In this document: positions 1 to 5,675 of the stretch, in pieces | How positions within the stretch are numbered: the stretch's first letter is position 1 | How the letters are laid out: each line of letters begins with the position of its first letter | Assembly: GCA_947097615.1 (NCBI GenBank) | Contig: CAMURX010000114.1 | Coordinates: 1 to 5,863 of the forward strand | DNA: 5,863 nt | From: an uncultured Neisseria sp. | GTDB taxonomy: Bacteria > Pseudomonadota > Gammaproteobacteria > Burkholderiales > Neisseriaceae | Direction of reading: 5' to 3' | Notes under the pieces: generated by a model | Told to the model about the DNA's origin: nothing | The model's input: only the letters and a program-made list of their open reading frames with translations | Databases searched by the model: none | Position numbers and translations under genes: made by a program

Positions 1-113
1 ACGTGTGGGAGCACGCCTACTACATCGACTACCGCAACAGCCGCCCCAACTATCTGAGCGGCTTCTGGGAAATCGTCAACTGGGACGAAGTCGCCCGCCG
101 CTTCGCCGCCTGA
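1..113 (+). CDS. sodB: Superoxide dismutase (Fe/Mn family), C-terminal fragment
   Basis: The window opens inside this gene. The first complete codon is at position 3, and 36 residues are visible before the TGA at 111-113. They begin [18 protein letters not shown] and end in [11 protein letters not shown]. The run (D)VWEHAYY is the signature of iron/manganese superoxide dismutases. In that family its Asp and His are two of the metal ligands; the His is the fourth complete residue here, and the Asp codon is cut by the window edge (only its last two bases, AC, are present). The enzyme converts superoxide to oxygen and hydrogen peroxide in the cytoplasm. The YIDYRN.RPNYL..FWE.VNW stretch resembles bacterial SodB (iron form), but the metal cannot be decided from this fragment. 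An inverted-repeat terminator follows 24 bases downstream, so the gene probably ends its transcript here. Confidence 0.93.
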   Translation, partial: VWEHAYYIDYRNSRPNYLSGFWEIVNWDEVARRFAA

Positions 114-137
114 TTCCGGCTGCTTGATTTTTAGGAC

Positions 138-185
138 AAAGAGGCCGTCTGAAAATCCGAAACAGGGTTTTCAGACGGCCTCTTT
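138..185 (+). terminator. Uptake-sequence inverted repeat, probable sodB terminator
   Basis: A perfect 18-base inverted repeat has arms at 138-155 and 168-185 and a 12-base loop. Each arm carries one full AG-type DNA uptake sequence, at 142-153 on the plus strand and 170-181 on the minus strand. The 3' arm ends in TCTTT and is followed by C, so the U-tract is short. It lies 24 bases after the sodB stop. Paired uptake sequences commonly serve as transcription terminators in Neisseria. Its symmetry means it could act in both directions. Confidence 0.8.
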
Positions 186-211
186 CTGCTCAGCTTTTGT
201 CTGTCGGTTCG

Positions 212-248
212 GGCCGTCTGAAAGCGGGATGGCGGTTTTCAGACGGCC
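212..248. repeat. Inverted pair of DNA uptake sequences
   Basis: Two uptake cores, 213-222 (plus) and 238-247 (minus), form a 12-base perfect inverted repeat (arms 212-223 and 237-248) with a 13-base loop. The plus-strand copy has a GG prefix instead of AG and is one of only two variant prefixes in the window. There is no U-run after the 3' arm, so terminator activity is less certain than for the flanking hairpins. Confidence 0.85.
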
Positions 249-275
249 TGACGGCATTGGGAAGATACCCGAAAG

Positions 276-285
276 GCCGTCTGAA
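276..285 (+). repeat. Single DNA uptake sequence (AG-DUS)
   Basis: An isolated plus-strand GCCGTCTGAA core with AG prefix sits 8 bases before the next uptake hairpin. It could pair alternatively with the minus-strand copy at 320-329, giving a competing, weaker hairpin. Confidence 0.9.
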
Positions 286-288
286 CGG

Positions 289-334
289 AAAAGGCCGTCT
301 GAAAAAGCCTTTTGCTCTTTTCAGACGGCCTTTT
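289..334 (-). terminator. Uptake-sequence hairpin, probable terminator of the queF-yhhQ operon
   Basis: A perfect 17-base inverted repeat has arms at 289-305 and 318-334 and a 12-base loop. Each arm contains an AG-type uptake sequence (294-303 plus, 320-329 minus). It lies 11 bases beyond the yhhQ stop codon on the minus strand. Read in that direction the 3' arm ends in four U residues, consistent with an intrinsic terminator. The other side also ends in TTTTT, so it may stop transcription from both directions. Confidence 0.8.
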
Positions 335-345
335 TACTGCCGGGG

Positions 346-1044
346 CTATTGCGCCTGATGCGCGGGCGACGGGGCGGGTTCTTCCACTTTTTCCAACGTG
401 GTCAGGCGTTTGGTGAGGATGTTCAGAATCACGCCGTAGGCAGGCAGGAAGAACAGGGCGCAGATGGTGAGTTTGAACAGATAATCGACAAAGGCGATGT
501 GCGGCCAGTGTTCGGCCATATAGGCGTCGCTGCCGGCGTAGAAGGCGATGGAAAAGAAGAGCACGGTGTCGACGGCGTTGCCGAGGAAGGTGGAGGCGGT
601 GGGCGCAATCCACCACGATTTCAGGCGGCGCAGTTTGTTGAAGACAAAGATGTCGAGTATCTGGCCGACGGCATAGGCGGCGAAGCTTGCCAGGGCGATG
701 CGGAAGACGAAGCCGTTAAACTGCGCCAGCGCCGTCCAGCCCGTCCAGCTGCCGTCTTGGAAGACGACGGAGAAGGCATAGGAGAGGATAAGAGCGGGGA
801 ACATGACGAAGAAGATGATGCGCCGCGCCAGCCGCTGGCCGAAGATGCGCACGGTCAGGTCGGTAGCAAGAAAGATAAAGGGAAAGGTGAACGCGCCCCA
901 GGTGGAGTGCACCTGATAGCCGTCGGGCAGGGTGATGGTGAAGGGGAACTGCACCAGATAGTTGCTCGAAGCGATAACGGCAATATGGAAAACGACGAGC
1001 CAGCGCAGGGCTTTTTGCTGTTGTTGCGGGGTAAATTCGTACAT
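346..1044 (-). CDS. yhhQ: Queuosine-precursor (preQ0/preQ1) transporter, YhhQ/VUT family
   Basis: A 232-residue integral membrane protein matching the YhhQ family (PF02592, 'VUT'), whose E. coli member imports 7-cyano-7-deazaguanine (preQ0) across the inner membrane. About six hydrophobic segments are visible, near residues 12-30, 47-62, 75-95, 108-133, 148-168 and 185-210. Family-like motifs include FIFLATDLTVRIFGQRLARR (57-76) and GNAVDTVLFF (155-164). The C-terminus is a polar, proline/alanine-rich tail. The ATG at 1044 is preceded by GAGGAGG (1057-1051), which overlaps the queF stop. The gap to queF is only 10 bases, so the two should be co-transcribed and translationally linked. Position behind queF and a preQ1 riboswitch supports the substrate assignment over a generic transporter. 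Whether it prefers preQ0 or preQ1 cannot be read from sequence. Confidence 0.88.
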   Translation of the reverse strand: MYEFTPQQQQKALRWLVVFHIAVIASSNYLVQFPFTITLPDGYQVHSTWGAFTFPFIFLATDLTVRIFGQRLARRIIFFVMFPALILSYAFSVVFQDGSWTGWTALAQFNGFVFRIALASFAAYAVGQILDIFVFNKLRRLKSWWIAPTASTFLGNAVDTVLFFSIAFYAGSDAYMAEHWPHIAFVDYLFKLTICALFFLPAYGVILNILTKRLTTLEKVEEPAPSPAHQAQ

Positions 1045-1054
1045 TTCGGCCTCC

Positions 1055-1525
1055 TCAATCCATATCGTGGCGCATCAGGCGTTCGCGCGCGGTTTGTTCG
1101 AAAGGCGTGCCGGGGCGTCCCCAGTTGGCGAAGGGGTGGATGGCGATGCCGCCGCGCGGGGTGAAGATGCCGTGCACTTCGATGTAGCACGGCTGCATCA
1201 GGGCAATCAGGTCTTTCATGATGATGTTGACGCAGTCTTCATGGAAGTCGCCGTGGTTGCGGAAGCTGAAAAGATAAAGTTTCAGCGATTTGCTTTCCAC
1301 CATTTTGATGTCGGGAATGTAGCGGATAATGATGGTGGCAAAATCGGGCTGGCCGGTCATCGGGCAGAGGCTGGTGAATTCGGGACAGACGAATTTGACA
1401 AAATAATCGTTGCCGGGATGTTTGTTGTCGAACGCTTCCAAAACTTCGGGAGCATATTGGCTTTGATACTGCGTGTGGCCGCCCAAAAGCGAGAGGCCGT
1501 GCAGTTCTTCTGAAGAACGGGACAT
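1055..1525 (-). CDS. queF: NADPH-dependent 7-cyano-7-deazaguanine reductase
   Basis: A 156-residue QueF of the short, single-domain (type I, YkvM-like) class. It reduces the nitrile of preQ0 to the amine preQ1 using two NADPH, the last free-base step before insertion into tRNA for queuosine. Visible landmarks: the [13 protein letters not shown] motif (49-61) with the probable nucleophilic Cys54 and general acid Asp61; the family NADPH/substrate motif [15 protein letters not shown] (77-91); and the HEDC block (95-98). The frame is open further upstream to an ATG at 1600. I chose the start at 1525 (MSRSSEE) because an AAGGA lies 8 bases upstream and because the longer version would translate through the riboswitch. 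yhhQ follows 10 bases after the stop. Confidence 0.95.
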   Translation of the reverse strand: MSRSSEELHGLSLLGGHTQYQSQYAPEVLEAFDNKHPGNDYFVKFVCPEFTSLCPMTGQPDFATIIIRYIPDIKMVESKSLKLYLFSFRNHGDFHEDCVNIIMKDLIALMQPCYIEVHGIFTPRGGIAIHPFANWGRPGTPFEQTARERLMRHDMD

Positions 1526-1534
1526 TGAAGGTTT

Positions 1535-1570
1535 CCTTAGTTTTTTATTGTGGGGGGATTGCGAACCACA
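1535..1570 (-). promoter_or_regulatory. preQ1 class I riboswitch controlling queF-yhhQ
   Basis: Read on the minus strand, a 5-bp stem (TGTGG at 1570-1566 with CCACA at 1553-1549) encloses a 12-base loop (1565-1554). A 14-base tail ATAAAAAACTAAGG (1548-1535) follows. This is the layout of the compact class I preQ1 aptamer: P1, a C-rich loop, then an A-rich tail that lies in the stem groove and forms the pseudoknot. As I recall it, the tail matches the B. subtilis queC aptamer base for base. The tail's AAGGA (1538-1534) is the queF ribosome binding site, 8 bases before the ATG. Ligand binding should therefore hide it and switch off translation. There is no separate terminator between aptamer and start codon, so translational control is the likely mode. 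The exact pseudoknot pairs were not modelled. Confidence 0.88.
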
Positions 1571-1588
1571 GTTTGCGAAAAGGCGCGG

Positions 1589-1617
1589 ATTGTAAGGCAA
1601 AGCGGCGAAAGCGCAAA
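1589..1617 (-). promoter_or_regulatory. Predicted sigma-70 promoter of queF-yhhQ
   Basis: On the minus strand a good -10 box, TACAAT (1594-1589), lies 18 bases before the riboswitch stem. The -35 match is weak: TTTGCG at 1617-1612 with a 17-base spacer, or TTGCGC at 1616-1611 with 16. Initiation near 1582 would put the aptamer about 12 bases from the 5' end of the mRNA, typical for a small leader riboswitch. Confidence 0.5.
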
Positions 1618-1672
1618 AGAAAATCGCGTTTTGCCGTGCAATGCCGGGCTTTTTCGCCTCTACACCATCGTT

Positions 1673-1682
1673 TTCAGACGGC
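1673..1682 (-). repeat. Single DNA uptake sequence (AG-DUS) between queF and aceA
   Basis: An unpaired uptake core on the minus strand with AG prefix (1673-1684). It lies upstream of the queF promoter, marks the start of the AT-rich stretch, and has no partner to form a hairpin. Confidence 0.9.
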
Positions 1683-1683
1683 C

Positions 1684-1920
1684 TTTATGTTTAATACTAC
1701 AAAAGATTACAAAAATACGAATGTTTTATTCGTTTTAAATCAAAATGTTTTTTCGCAGACTGCTTCCAATAATATCTAAATAGCCACTAAATTTCTTAAA
1801 ACGGCTTTTGACAGGCATAAAATCCGCGCAAAGCGGGGCATGCGGCGAAAAAATTTTAAAAACCGGCCTGATTTTTGCCTGCGGCAGGGTTACGTGGCAC
1901 GAAAAATCCGTTTGCGGTGC
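1684..1920. other. AT-rich intergenic region upstream of aceA, with a short dyad
   Basis: There is no convincing gene in this stretch. From 1684 to about 1825 it is markedly AT-rich against the GC-rich genes around it. It holds a dyad, ACGAAT at 1717-1722 and ATTCGT at 1728-1733 with a 5-base spacer, extendable past one mismatch to 1714-1736; this could be an operator or a weak hairpin. A perfect TTGACA at 1808-1813 has no matching -10 box at 16-18 bases. A reading frame at 1840-2046 overlaps the aceA start and resembles no protein I know. The region probably carries control sites for aceA and perhaps additional promoters for queF. Confidence 0.45.
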
Positions 1921-1949
1921 TTGGCAAGCAGCATAAACGCAGGTAAATT
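1921..1949 (+). promoter_or_regulatory. Candidate sigma-70 promoter of aceA
   Basis: TTGGCA (1921-1926, five of six consensus bases) is followed after exactly 17 bases by TAAATT (1944-1949, four of six). Initiation would fall near 1956, leaving a leader of roughly 80 bases before the aceA ATG. It is the best-spaced pair I found in the intergenic region, but no experimental signal supports it. Confidence 0.35.
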
Positions 1950-2038
1950 CCCGTTCACGCCAGTCGACTACATGGAACTACAAATGCAGCAGGCGGCGGC
2001 CTTATCCAAAAATCAAGCGAGAACAAAGGAGCTTTCAA

Positions 2039-3637
2039 ATGGCTAAATACCAAGAAGAAATCAAAGCAGCAGAACAAACCAAACAGGCCAACGGCAGCGG
2101 CTGGGCGGCCATCACGCCCGAATACGTCGCCCGCATGCGTCTGCAAAACCGTTTCAAAACCGGTTTGGACATCGCCAAATACACGGCCGACATCATGCGC
2201 CGCGATATGGCCGAATACGACGCAAACCCGGCCAATTACACCCAATCTTTGGGCTGCTGGCACGGCTTTGTCGGCCAACAGAAGCTGATTGCAGTGAAAA
2301 AACACCACCAAACGCCCAACAAACGCTATCTCTATCTTTCCGGCTGGATGGTTGCCGGTATGCGCTCCGAGTTCGGCCCGCTGCCCGACCAGTCCATGCA
2401 CGAAAAAACCTCCGTGCCCGCGCTGATCGAAGAGCTCTACACTTTCCTGAAACAGGCCGACGCCCGCGAGCTTGACCTGCTGTTCACCTCGCTCGACGAA
2501 GCCCGCGCCGCCGGCGACACCGCCAAAGCCGCCGACATCCAAAACCAAATCGACAATTTCCAAACCCACGTCGTGCCGATTATCGCCGACATCGACGCCG
2601 GTTTCGGCAATGCGGAAGCCACCTACCTGCTGGCGAAAAAAATGATCGAAGCGGGCGCGTGCTGCATCCAGATTGAAAACCAGGTGTCCGACGAAAAACA
2701 ATGCGGCCACCAAGACGGCAAAGTCACCGTGCCGCACGTCGACTTCCTCGCTAAAATCAACGCAGTGCGCTACGCATTCTTGGAGTTGGGTGTGGACAAC
2801 GGCGTGATTGTTGCGCGCACCGACTCCCTCGGTGCCGGTCTGACCAAACAAATCGCCTTCTCCACCCAACCGGGCGATTTGGGCGACCAGTACAACAGCT
2901 TCCTCGAAGGCGAAGAAATCACCGACCTGAGCCAGATTAAAGCGGGCGACGTTATCGTCAACACCAACGGCAAAACCATCAAACCCACCCGCCTGCCGAG
3001 CAACCTGTTCCAGTTCAAAAAAGGCACCGGCGTCGACCGCGTGGTACTCGACTGCATCACTTCCCTGCAAAATGGCGCCGACCTTTTGTGGATCGAAACC
3101 GAAAAACCGCATATCGGCCAGATTAAAGAGATGATTGACCGCGTGCGCCAAGTCATCCCCAACGCCAAGCTGGTGTACAACAACAGCCCGTCGTTCAACT
3201 GGACGCTGAATTTCCGCCAGCAGGTGTTCGACGCTTGGCAAGAAGCAGGCAAAGACGTATCCGCATACGACCGTGCCAAACTGATGTCGGCCGAATACGA
3301 CGACACCGAGCTGGCCAAAGAAGCCGACGAGCGCATCCGCACCTTCCAGCGCGACGCCTCCGCCCAGGCCGGCATCTTCCACCACCTGATAACCCTGCCG
3401 ACCTACCACACCGCCGCCCTATCCACCGACAATCTGGCCAAAGGCTACTTCGGCGACGAAGCCATGCTGGCCTATGTCAAAGGCGTGCAGCGTCAGGAAA
3501 TCCGCCAGGGTATCGCCACCGTGAAACATCAGAACATGGCGGGCTCCGACATCGGCGACAATCACAAAGAATACTTTGCCGGCGAAGCCGCTTTGAAAGC
3601 GGGCGGCAAAGACAACACCATGAACCAGTTCCACTGA
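2039..3637 (+). CDS. aceA: Isocitrate lyase, long form
   Basis: A 532-residue isocitrate lyase that splits isocitrate into glyoxylate and succinate, the first step of the glyoxylate shunt, in the cytoplasm. Signs: the Mg-binding region IIADIDAGFGN (181-191); the active-site loop EKQCGHQDGKVTVPH (219-233) with catalytic Cys222; VARTDS (258-263); and YNNSPSFNW (380-388). The loop ending KVTVPH matches the Pseudomonas-type lyases of about 530 residues, not the shorter E. coli type (434 aa). The additional length appears to lie partly in the insertion around 270-335. Methylisocitrate lyase PrpB is excluded by its much shorter length (about 295 aa). The ATG at 2039 has AAGGAG (2026-2031) 7 bases upstream. 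The gene stands alone; malate synthase is not in the window. Expression may be carbon-regulated through the long upstream region, but no known operator was recognised. Confidence 0.95.
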   Translation: MAKYQEEIKAAEQTKQANGSGWAAITPEYVARMRLQNRFKTGLDIAKYTADIMRRDMAEYDANPANYTQSLGCWHGFVGQQKLIAVKKHHQTPNKRYLYLSGWMVAGMRSEFGPLPDQSMHEKTSVPALIEELYTFLKQADARELDLLFTSLDEARAAGDTAKAADIQNQIDNFQTHVVPIIADIDAGFGNAEATYLLAKKMIEAGACCIQIENQVSDEKQCGHQDGKVTVPHVDFLAKINAVRYAFLELGVDNGVIVARTDSLGAGLTKQIAFSTQPGDLGDQYNSFLEGEEITDLSQIKAGDVIVNTNGKTIKPTRLPSNLFQFKKGTGVDRVVLDCITSLQNGADLLWIETEKPHIGQIKEMIDRVRQVIPNAKLVYNNSPSFNWTLNFRQQVFDAWQEAGKDVSAYDRAKLMSAEYDDTELAKEADERIRTFQRDASAQAGIFHHLITLPTYHTAALSTDNLAKGYFGDEAMLAYVKGVQRQEIRQGIATVKHQNMAGSDIGDNHKEYFAGEAALKAGGKDNTMNQFH

Positions 3638-3652
3638 TTCGTGACGCCACAG

Positions 3653-3711
3653 GGTTTTCAGACGGCCGCAAAGGCCGCAGTGGAAAGAGCCGTTAAGGCC
3701 GTCTGAAAACC
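3653..3711. repeat. Inverted pair of DNA uptake sequences after aceA
   Basis: Arms at 3653-3667 and 3697-3711 are perfectly complementary over 15 bases and enclose a 29-base loop. The cores are 3657-3666 (minus, with a variant CG prefix) and 3698-3707 (plus, AG prefix). The pair lies 15 bases after the aceA stop and could form a large hairpin. There is no U-run after it, so it is a weak terminator candidate at best and may mainly protect the mRNA 3' end. Confidence 0.8.
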
Positions 3712-3717
3712 GACCGT

Positions 3718-3834
3718 CTTTGTCCGTGCGAAGTTGAGTCGAACGGACAGAGTGCAGGCCTAGCCTGTATGTTTGTGAAGCGTAAATCTCTGATTTGAGG
3801 TATTCGGCAACCTGCAAAGGTTGCCGCTTTTTTT
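3718..3834 (+). ncRNA. Candidate structured small RNA or aceA 3' UTR
   Basis: Four consecutive stem-loops are packed into 117 bases. SL1 pairs 3718-3727 with 3743-3752 (10 pairs including one G-U). SL2 pairs CAGGC 3755-3759 with GCCTG 3763-3767 around a 3-base loop. SL3 pairs AAATC 3784-3788 with GATTT 3792-3796. SL4 is the intrinsic terminator at 3805-3834. No credible protein is encoded on either strand. The series of hairpins ending in a terminator with a seven-T run is typical of bacterial small RNAs. I find no convincing promoter directly in front, so a product processed from the aceA mRNA 3' end is as likely as an independent transcript. No known neisserial RNA was identified. Confidence 0.35.
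3805..3834 (+). terminator. Strong intrinsic terminator between aceA and trxA
   Basis: A perfect 8-bp GC-rich stem (CGGCAACC 3805-3812 with GGTTGCCG 3819-3826) has a 6-base loop. It is followed by C and then seven T residues (3828-3834). This is the best classical Rho-independent terminator in the window. It contains no uptake sequence, unlike most other hairpins here. It ends either the aceA transcript (about 170 bases of 3' UTR) or a separate small RNA, and insulates trxA. Confidence 0.88.
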
Positions 3835-3872
3835 ACGCAATTACGACACCGTGTCATACCGAAACGACCGTT

Positions 3873-3882
3873 TTCAGACGGC
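3873..3882 (-). repeat. Single DNA uptake sequence (AG-DUS) upstream of trxA
   Basis: An unpaired minus-strand uptake core with AG prefix (3873-3884) lies 60 bases before the predicted trxA -35 box. No nearby plus-strand partner would make it a terminator. Confidence 0.9.
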
Positions 3883-3942
3883 CTCCTTGCCACAGAAAAA
3901 AGTATCGCCGCCATACCGCAAAACTATCACCCTGTGCGGGAC

Positions 3943-3971
3943 TTGAAATCGGCGGAGGCAGACACTATTCT
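3943..3971 (+). promoter_or_regulatory. Predicted sigma-70 promoter of trxA
   Basis: TTGAAA (3943-3948, five of six) and TATTCT (3966-3971, four of six) are separated by exactly 17 bases. Expected initiation near 3978 gives a leader of about 32 bases. The trxA ribosome binding site AAGGA (3999-4003) follows, 6 bases before the ATG. The strong terminator at 3805-3834 upstream supports an independent promoter here. Confidence 0.5.
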
Positions 3972-4009
3972 GTGCACCGTATCTTTCCAACCCTTAAAAA
4001 GGACAAAAA

Positions 4010-4339
4010 ATGAGCAGCGAATTAATCGTACATGCCACCGATGCCAGCTTCGAACAGGACGTATTGAAATCCGACATGCCCGTATTGCTTGACTTCTGGG
4101 CGCCTTGGTGCGGCCCGTGCAAAATGATCGCTCCGATTTTGGACGACATCGCAGCCGAGTTTGCAGGCCGTCTGAAAATCGTCAAAATCAATATCGACGA
4201 AAACGAACAAACCCCCGCTCAATTCGGCGTGCGCGGCATTCCGACCCTGATGATATTCAAAGACGGCAAAAACGTCGCCACCAAAGTCGGCGCTCTGGCA
4301 AAAGGCCAGCTGACTGCGTTTATCAACGCGTCGATTTAA
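4010..4339 (+). CDS. trxA: Thioredoxin 1
   Basis: A 109-residue single-domain thioredoxin, the usual family length, without a signal peptide, so cytoplasmic. It reduces protein disulfides (for example in ribonucleotide reductase, methionine sulfoxide reductase and peroxiredoxins) and is recharged by thioredoxin reductase. The active-site motif WCGPC is at 33-37 (Cys34 and Cys37) inside [14 protein letters not shown]. The buried Asp28, the Lys60/Asp63 region KINIDEN and the cis-proline in GIPT (Pro78) are all present, as in E. coli TrxA. It is flanked by its own predicted promoter and terminator, so it is probably monocistronic. An uptake sequence is embedded in codons 52-56 (AGRLK) without disturbing the fold motif. 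Confidence 0.96.
   Translation: MSSELIVHATDASFEQDVLKSDMPVLLDFWAPWCGPCKMIAPILDDIAAEFAGRLKIVKINIDENEQTPAQFGVRGIPTLMIFKDGKNVATKVGALAKGQLTAFINASI
4167..4176 (+). repeat. DNA uptake sequence inside the trxA coding region
   Basis: A full AG-type uptake sequence (4165-4176) is read in frame as GCA GGC CGT CTG AA, encoding Ala-Gly-Arg-Leu-Lys at residues 52-56. It is the only copy in this window that lies within a protein-coding sequence. Confidence 0.93.
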
Positions 4340-4353
4340 GTCACGGAAAAAAG

Positions 4354-4383
4354 AAAACGGTATGCCCGCAGGCATACCGTTTT
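4354..4383 (+). terminator. Intrinsic terminator of trxA
   Basis: A perfect 13-bp stem (arms 4354-4366 and 4371-4383) closes on the tetraloop CGCA, 14 bases after the trxA stop. The 5' arm begins in AAAA and the 3' arm ends in a run of five T. It contains no uptake sequence. The symmetric A/T flanks could let it act on fabB transcripts as well. Confidence 0.88.
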
Positions 4384-4393
4384 TACTTTTGAG

Positions 4394-4403
4394 GCCGTCT
4401 GAA
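4394..4403 (+). repeat. DNA uptake sequence between trxA and fabB
   Basis: A plus-strand AG-type uptake sequence (4392-4403) is wedged between the two convergent terminators and overlaps the first bases of the fabB terminator stem. It has no inverted partner here. Confidence 0.92.
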
Positions 4404-4433
4404 AAGCCGCATTGCACAAACAATGCGGCTTTT
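4402..4433 (-). terminator. Intrinsic terminator of fabB
   Basis: A perfect 13-bp stem (arms 4402-4414 and 4421-4433) with a 6-base loop lies 9 bases beyond the fabB stop on the minus strand. Read in that direction the 3' arm ends in four U. With the trxA terminator it forms a back-to-back pair separating two convergent genes within about 100 bases. Confidence 0.82.
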
Positions 4434-4442
4434 GGCTGCCCT

Positions 4443-5657
4443 TTATTCGACCTTACTGAAAACCAGCGTGGCATTCGTTCCGCCGAAGCCGAAGCTGTTG
4501 GACATCACGGCGTTGAGTTTCAGGCTGCGGTTTTCGCGGACGATGGGCAGGCCGACGGCGTGTTCGTCGAGGGTTTCGATGTTGGCACTGGCGCAAATAA
4601 AGTCGTTCTGCATCATCAGAATCGAGTAAATCGCTTCGTTCGAACCTGCCGCGCCTTGTGCGTGGCCGGAAAGCGACTTGGTGGAACTGATAAACGGGAT
4701 TTTCTGTCCGGCAAACACTTCGCGGATGGCGCCCAATTCTTTGGTATCGCCGACCGGCGTAGATGTGCCATGGGCGTTGATGTAATCGACTTTGCCGCCG
4801 TGCTGCGCCAGTGCCATCTGCATACAGCGCACTGCGCCTTCGCCGGAAGGCTGCACCATATCGTAACCGTCGGAAGTCGCACCGTAGCCGGTCAGTTCGC
4901 ACAGGATATTCGCACCGCGCGCTTTGGCGTGTTCATACTCTTCCATCACCAGAATGCTGCCGCCGCCGGAAATAACGAATCCGTCGCGGTCGGCATCAAA
5001 GGCGCGGCTGGCCTGTTCGGGCGTGCCGTTGTATTTGCTCGATAACGCGCCCATGGCGTCGAACAGGGAACCCATTTGCCAAGAGATTTCTTCGCCGCCG
5101 CCGGCAAACACGATGTCTTGTTTGCCAAGCTGAATCAGCTCGGCGGCATGGCCGATACAGTGTGCGGAAGTGGAGCAGGCGGAGCTAATGGAATAGTTCA
5201 CGCCTTTGATTTTAAACGGGGTGGCCAAACAGGCGGATACGGTGGAAGCCATACATTTGGTTACGCCGTAGGGGCCGATGCGCTTCACGCCGCTGGCGCG
5301 CAGGGTGTCGGCTGCTTCCACCTGAGAAGACGAAGACGCGCCGCCGCTGCCGGTTACGATGCCGGTGCGGATGTTGGAAACCTGCTCTTCGGTCAGGCCG
5401 GCATGGGCGATGGCTTCTTTCATGGCGATGTAGGCATAGGCCGCCGCGTTGCCCATAAAGCGCAGGATTTTGCGGTCGATGTGTTCTTTGGTGTCGATTT
5501 TGATGTTACCGGCAAGGTGGGAACGCAGCCCCATTTCGCGGTAGCTTTCGTCAAAGGAAATGCCGGATTTCAGGTTTTTCAGCGATTCGAGCACTTCGCA
5601 GCAGTTGTTGCCCAGGCTGGATACGATGCCGATACCGGTTACGACTACGCGTTTCAT
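4443..5657 (-). CDS. fabB: Beta-ketoacyl-ACP synthase I
   Basis: A 404-residue condensing enzyme almost the same length as E. coli FabB (406) and closely similar along its whole length. It elongates acyl-ACP with malonyl-ACP in the cytoplasm and, in the FabB type, the cis-3-decenoyl-ACP made by FabA, which is required for unsaturated fatty acids. All catalytic residues are in place: nucleophilic Cys161 in [11 protein letters not shown], His296 in NAHGTSTP, Lys327 in SSTKSLSGH and His332. The glycine-rich [10 protein letters not shown] end (387-396) is intact. FabB rather than FabF is supported by the MKRVVVTG start, the NYSISSAC context and the fabA neighbour. The ATG at 5657 has GGAGA (5667-5663) 5 bases upstream. 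The 64-base gap from fabA suggests one transcript, perhaps attenuated by an uptake-sequence hairpin. Confidence 0.95.
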   Translation of the reverse strand: MKRVVVTGIGIVSSLGNNCCEVLESLKNLKSGISFDESYREMGLRSHLAGNIKIDTKEHIDRKILRFMGNAAAYAYIAMKEAIAHAGLTEEQVSNIRTGIVTGSGGASSSSQVEAADTLRASGVKRIGPYGVTKCMASTVSACLATPFKIKGVNYSISSACSTSAHCIGHAAELIQLGKQDIVFAGGGEEISWQMGSLFDAMGALSSKYNGTPEQASRAFDADRDGFVISGGGSILVMEEYEHAKARGANILCELTGYGATSDGYDMVQPSGEGAVRCMQMALAQHGGKVDYINAHGTSTPVGDTKELGAIREVFAGQKIPFISSTKSLSGHAQGAAGSNEAIYSILMMQNDFICASANIETLDEHAVGLPIVRENRSLKLNAVMSNSFGFGGTNATLVFSKVE

Positions 5658-5675
5658 TGTATTCTCCGATGATGC

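Noticed and set aside
142..331. Clustered repeats considered as a CRISPR array
   Set aside because: Units are 10-12 bases, alternate in orientation and match the neisserial uptake sequence; there are no uniform spacers.
124..1164. 346-codon plus-strand reading frame across the uptake cluster and yhhQ
   Set aside because: It runs through two terminator hairpins and opposite a clear membrane transporter; its translation is low-complexity and resembles nothing.
1526..1600. Upstream ATG at 1600 as the queF start (25 additional residues)
   Set aside because: It would translate through the riboswitch and lies too close to the predicted promoter; the start at 1525 has a proper SD and gives the normal family length.
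1730..1743. ATCAA half-site in the aceA upstream region resembling an FNR box
   Set aside because: The opposite half reads TCGTT, too far from TTGAT; one half-site alone is not evidence.
1896..1915. TGGCACG...TTTGC resembling a sigma-54 promoter upstream of aceA
   Set aside because: The spacing between GG (1896-1897) and GC (1914-1915) is 16 bases, not the required 10.
1840..2046. 68-codon reading frame overlapping the aceA start
   Set aside because: No recognisable protein, no convincing ribosome binding site, and it runs over the aceA SD and ATG; the region is better explained as leader and promoter DNA.
1955..3409. 484-codon minus-strand reading frame opposite aceA
   Set aside because: It is a shadow of the GC-rich codon pattern of aceA; the aceA frame has full-length homology and catalytic motifs, and the opposite frame resembles no family.
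3693..3914. Minus-strand reading frames over the aceA-trxA spacer
   Set aside because: They translate through uptake sequences and the intrinsic terminator, with no homology or ribosome binding site I can support.
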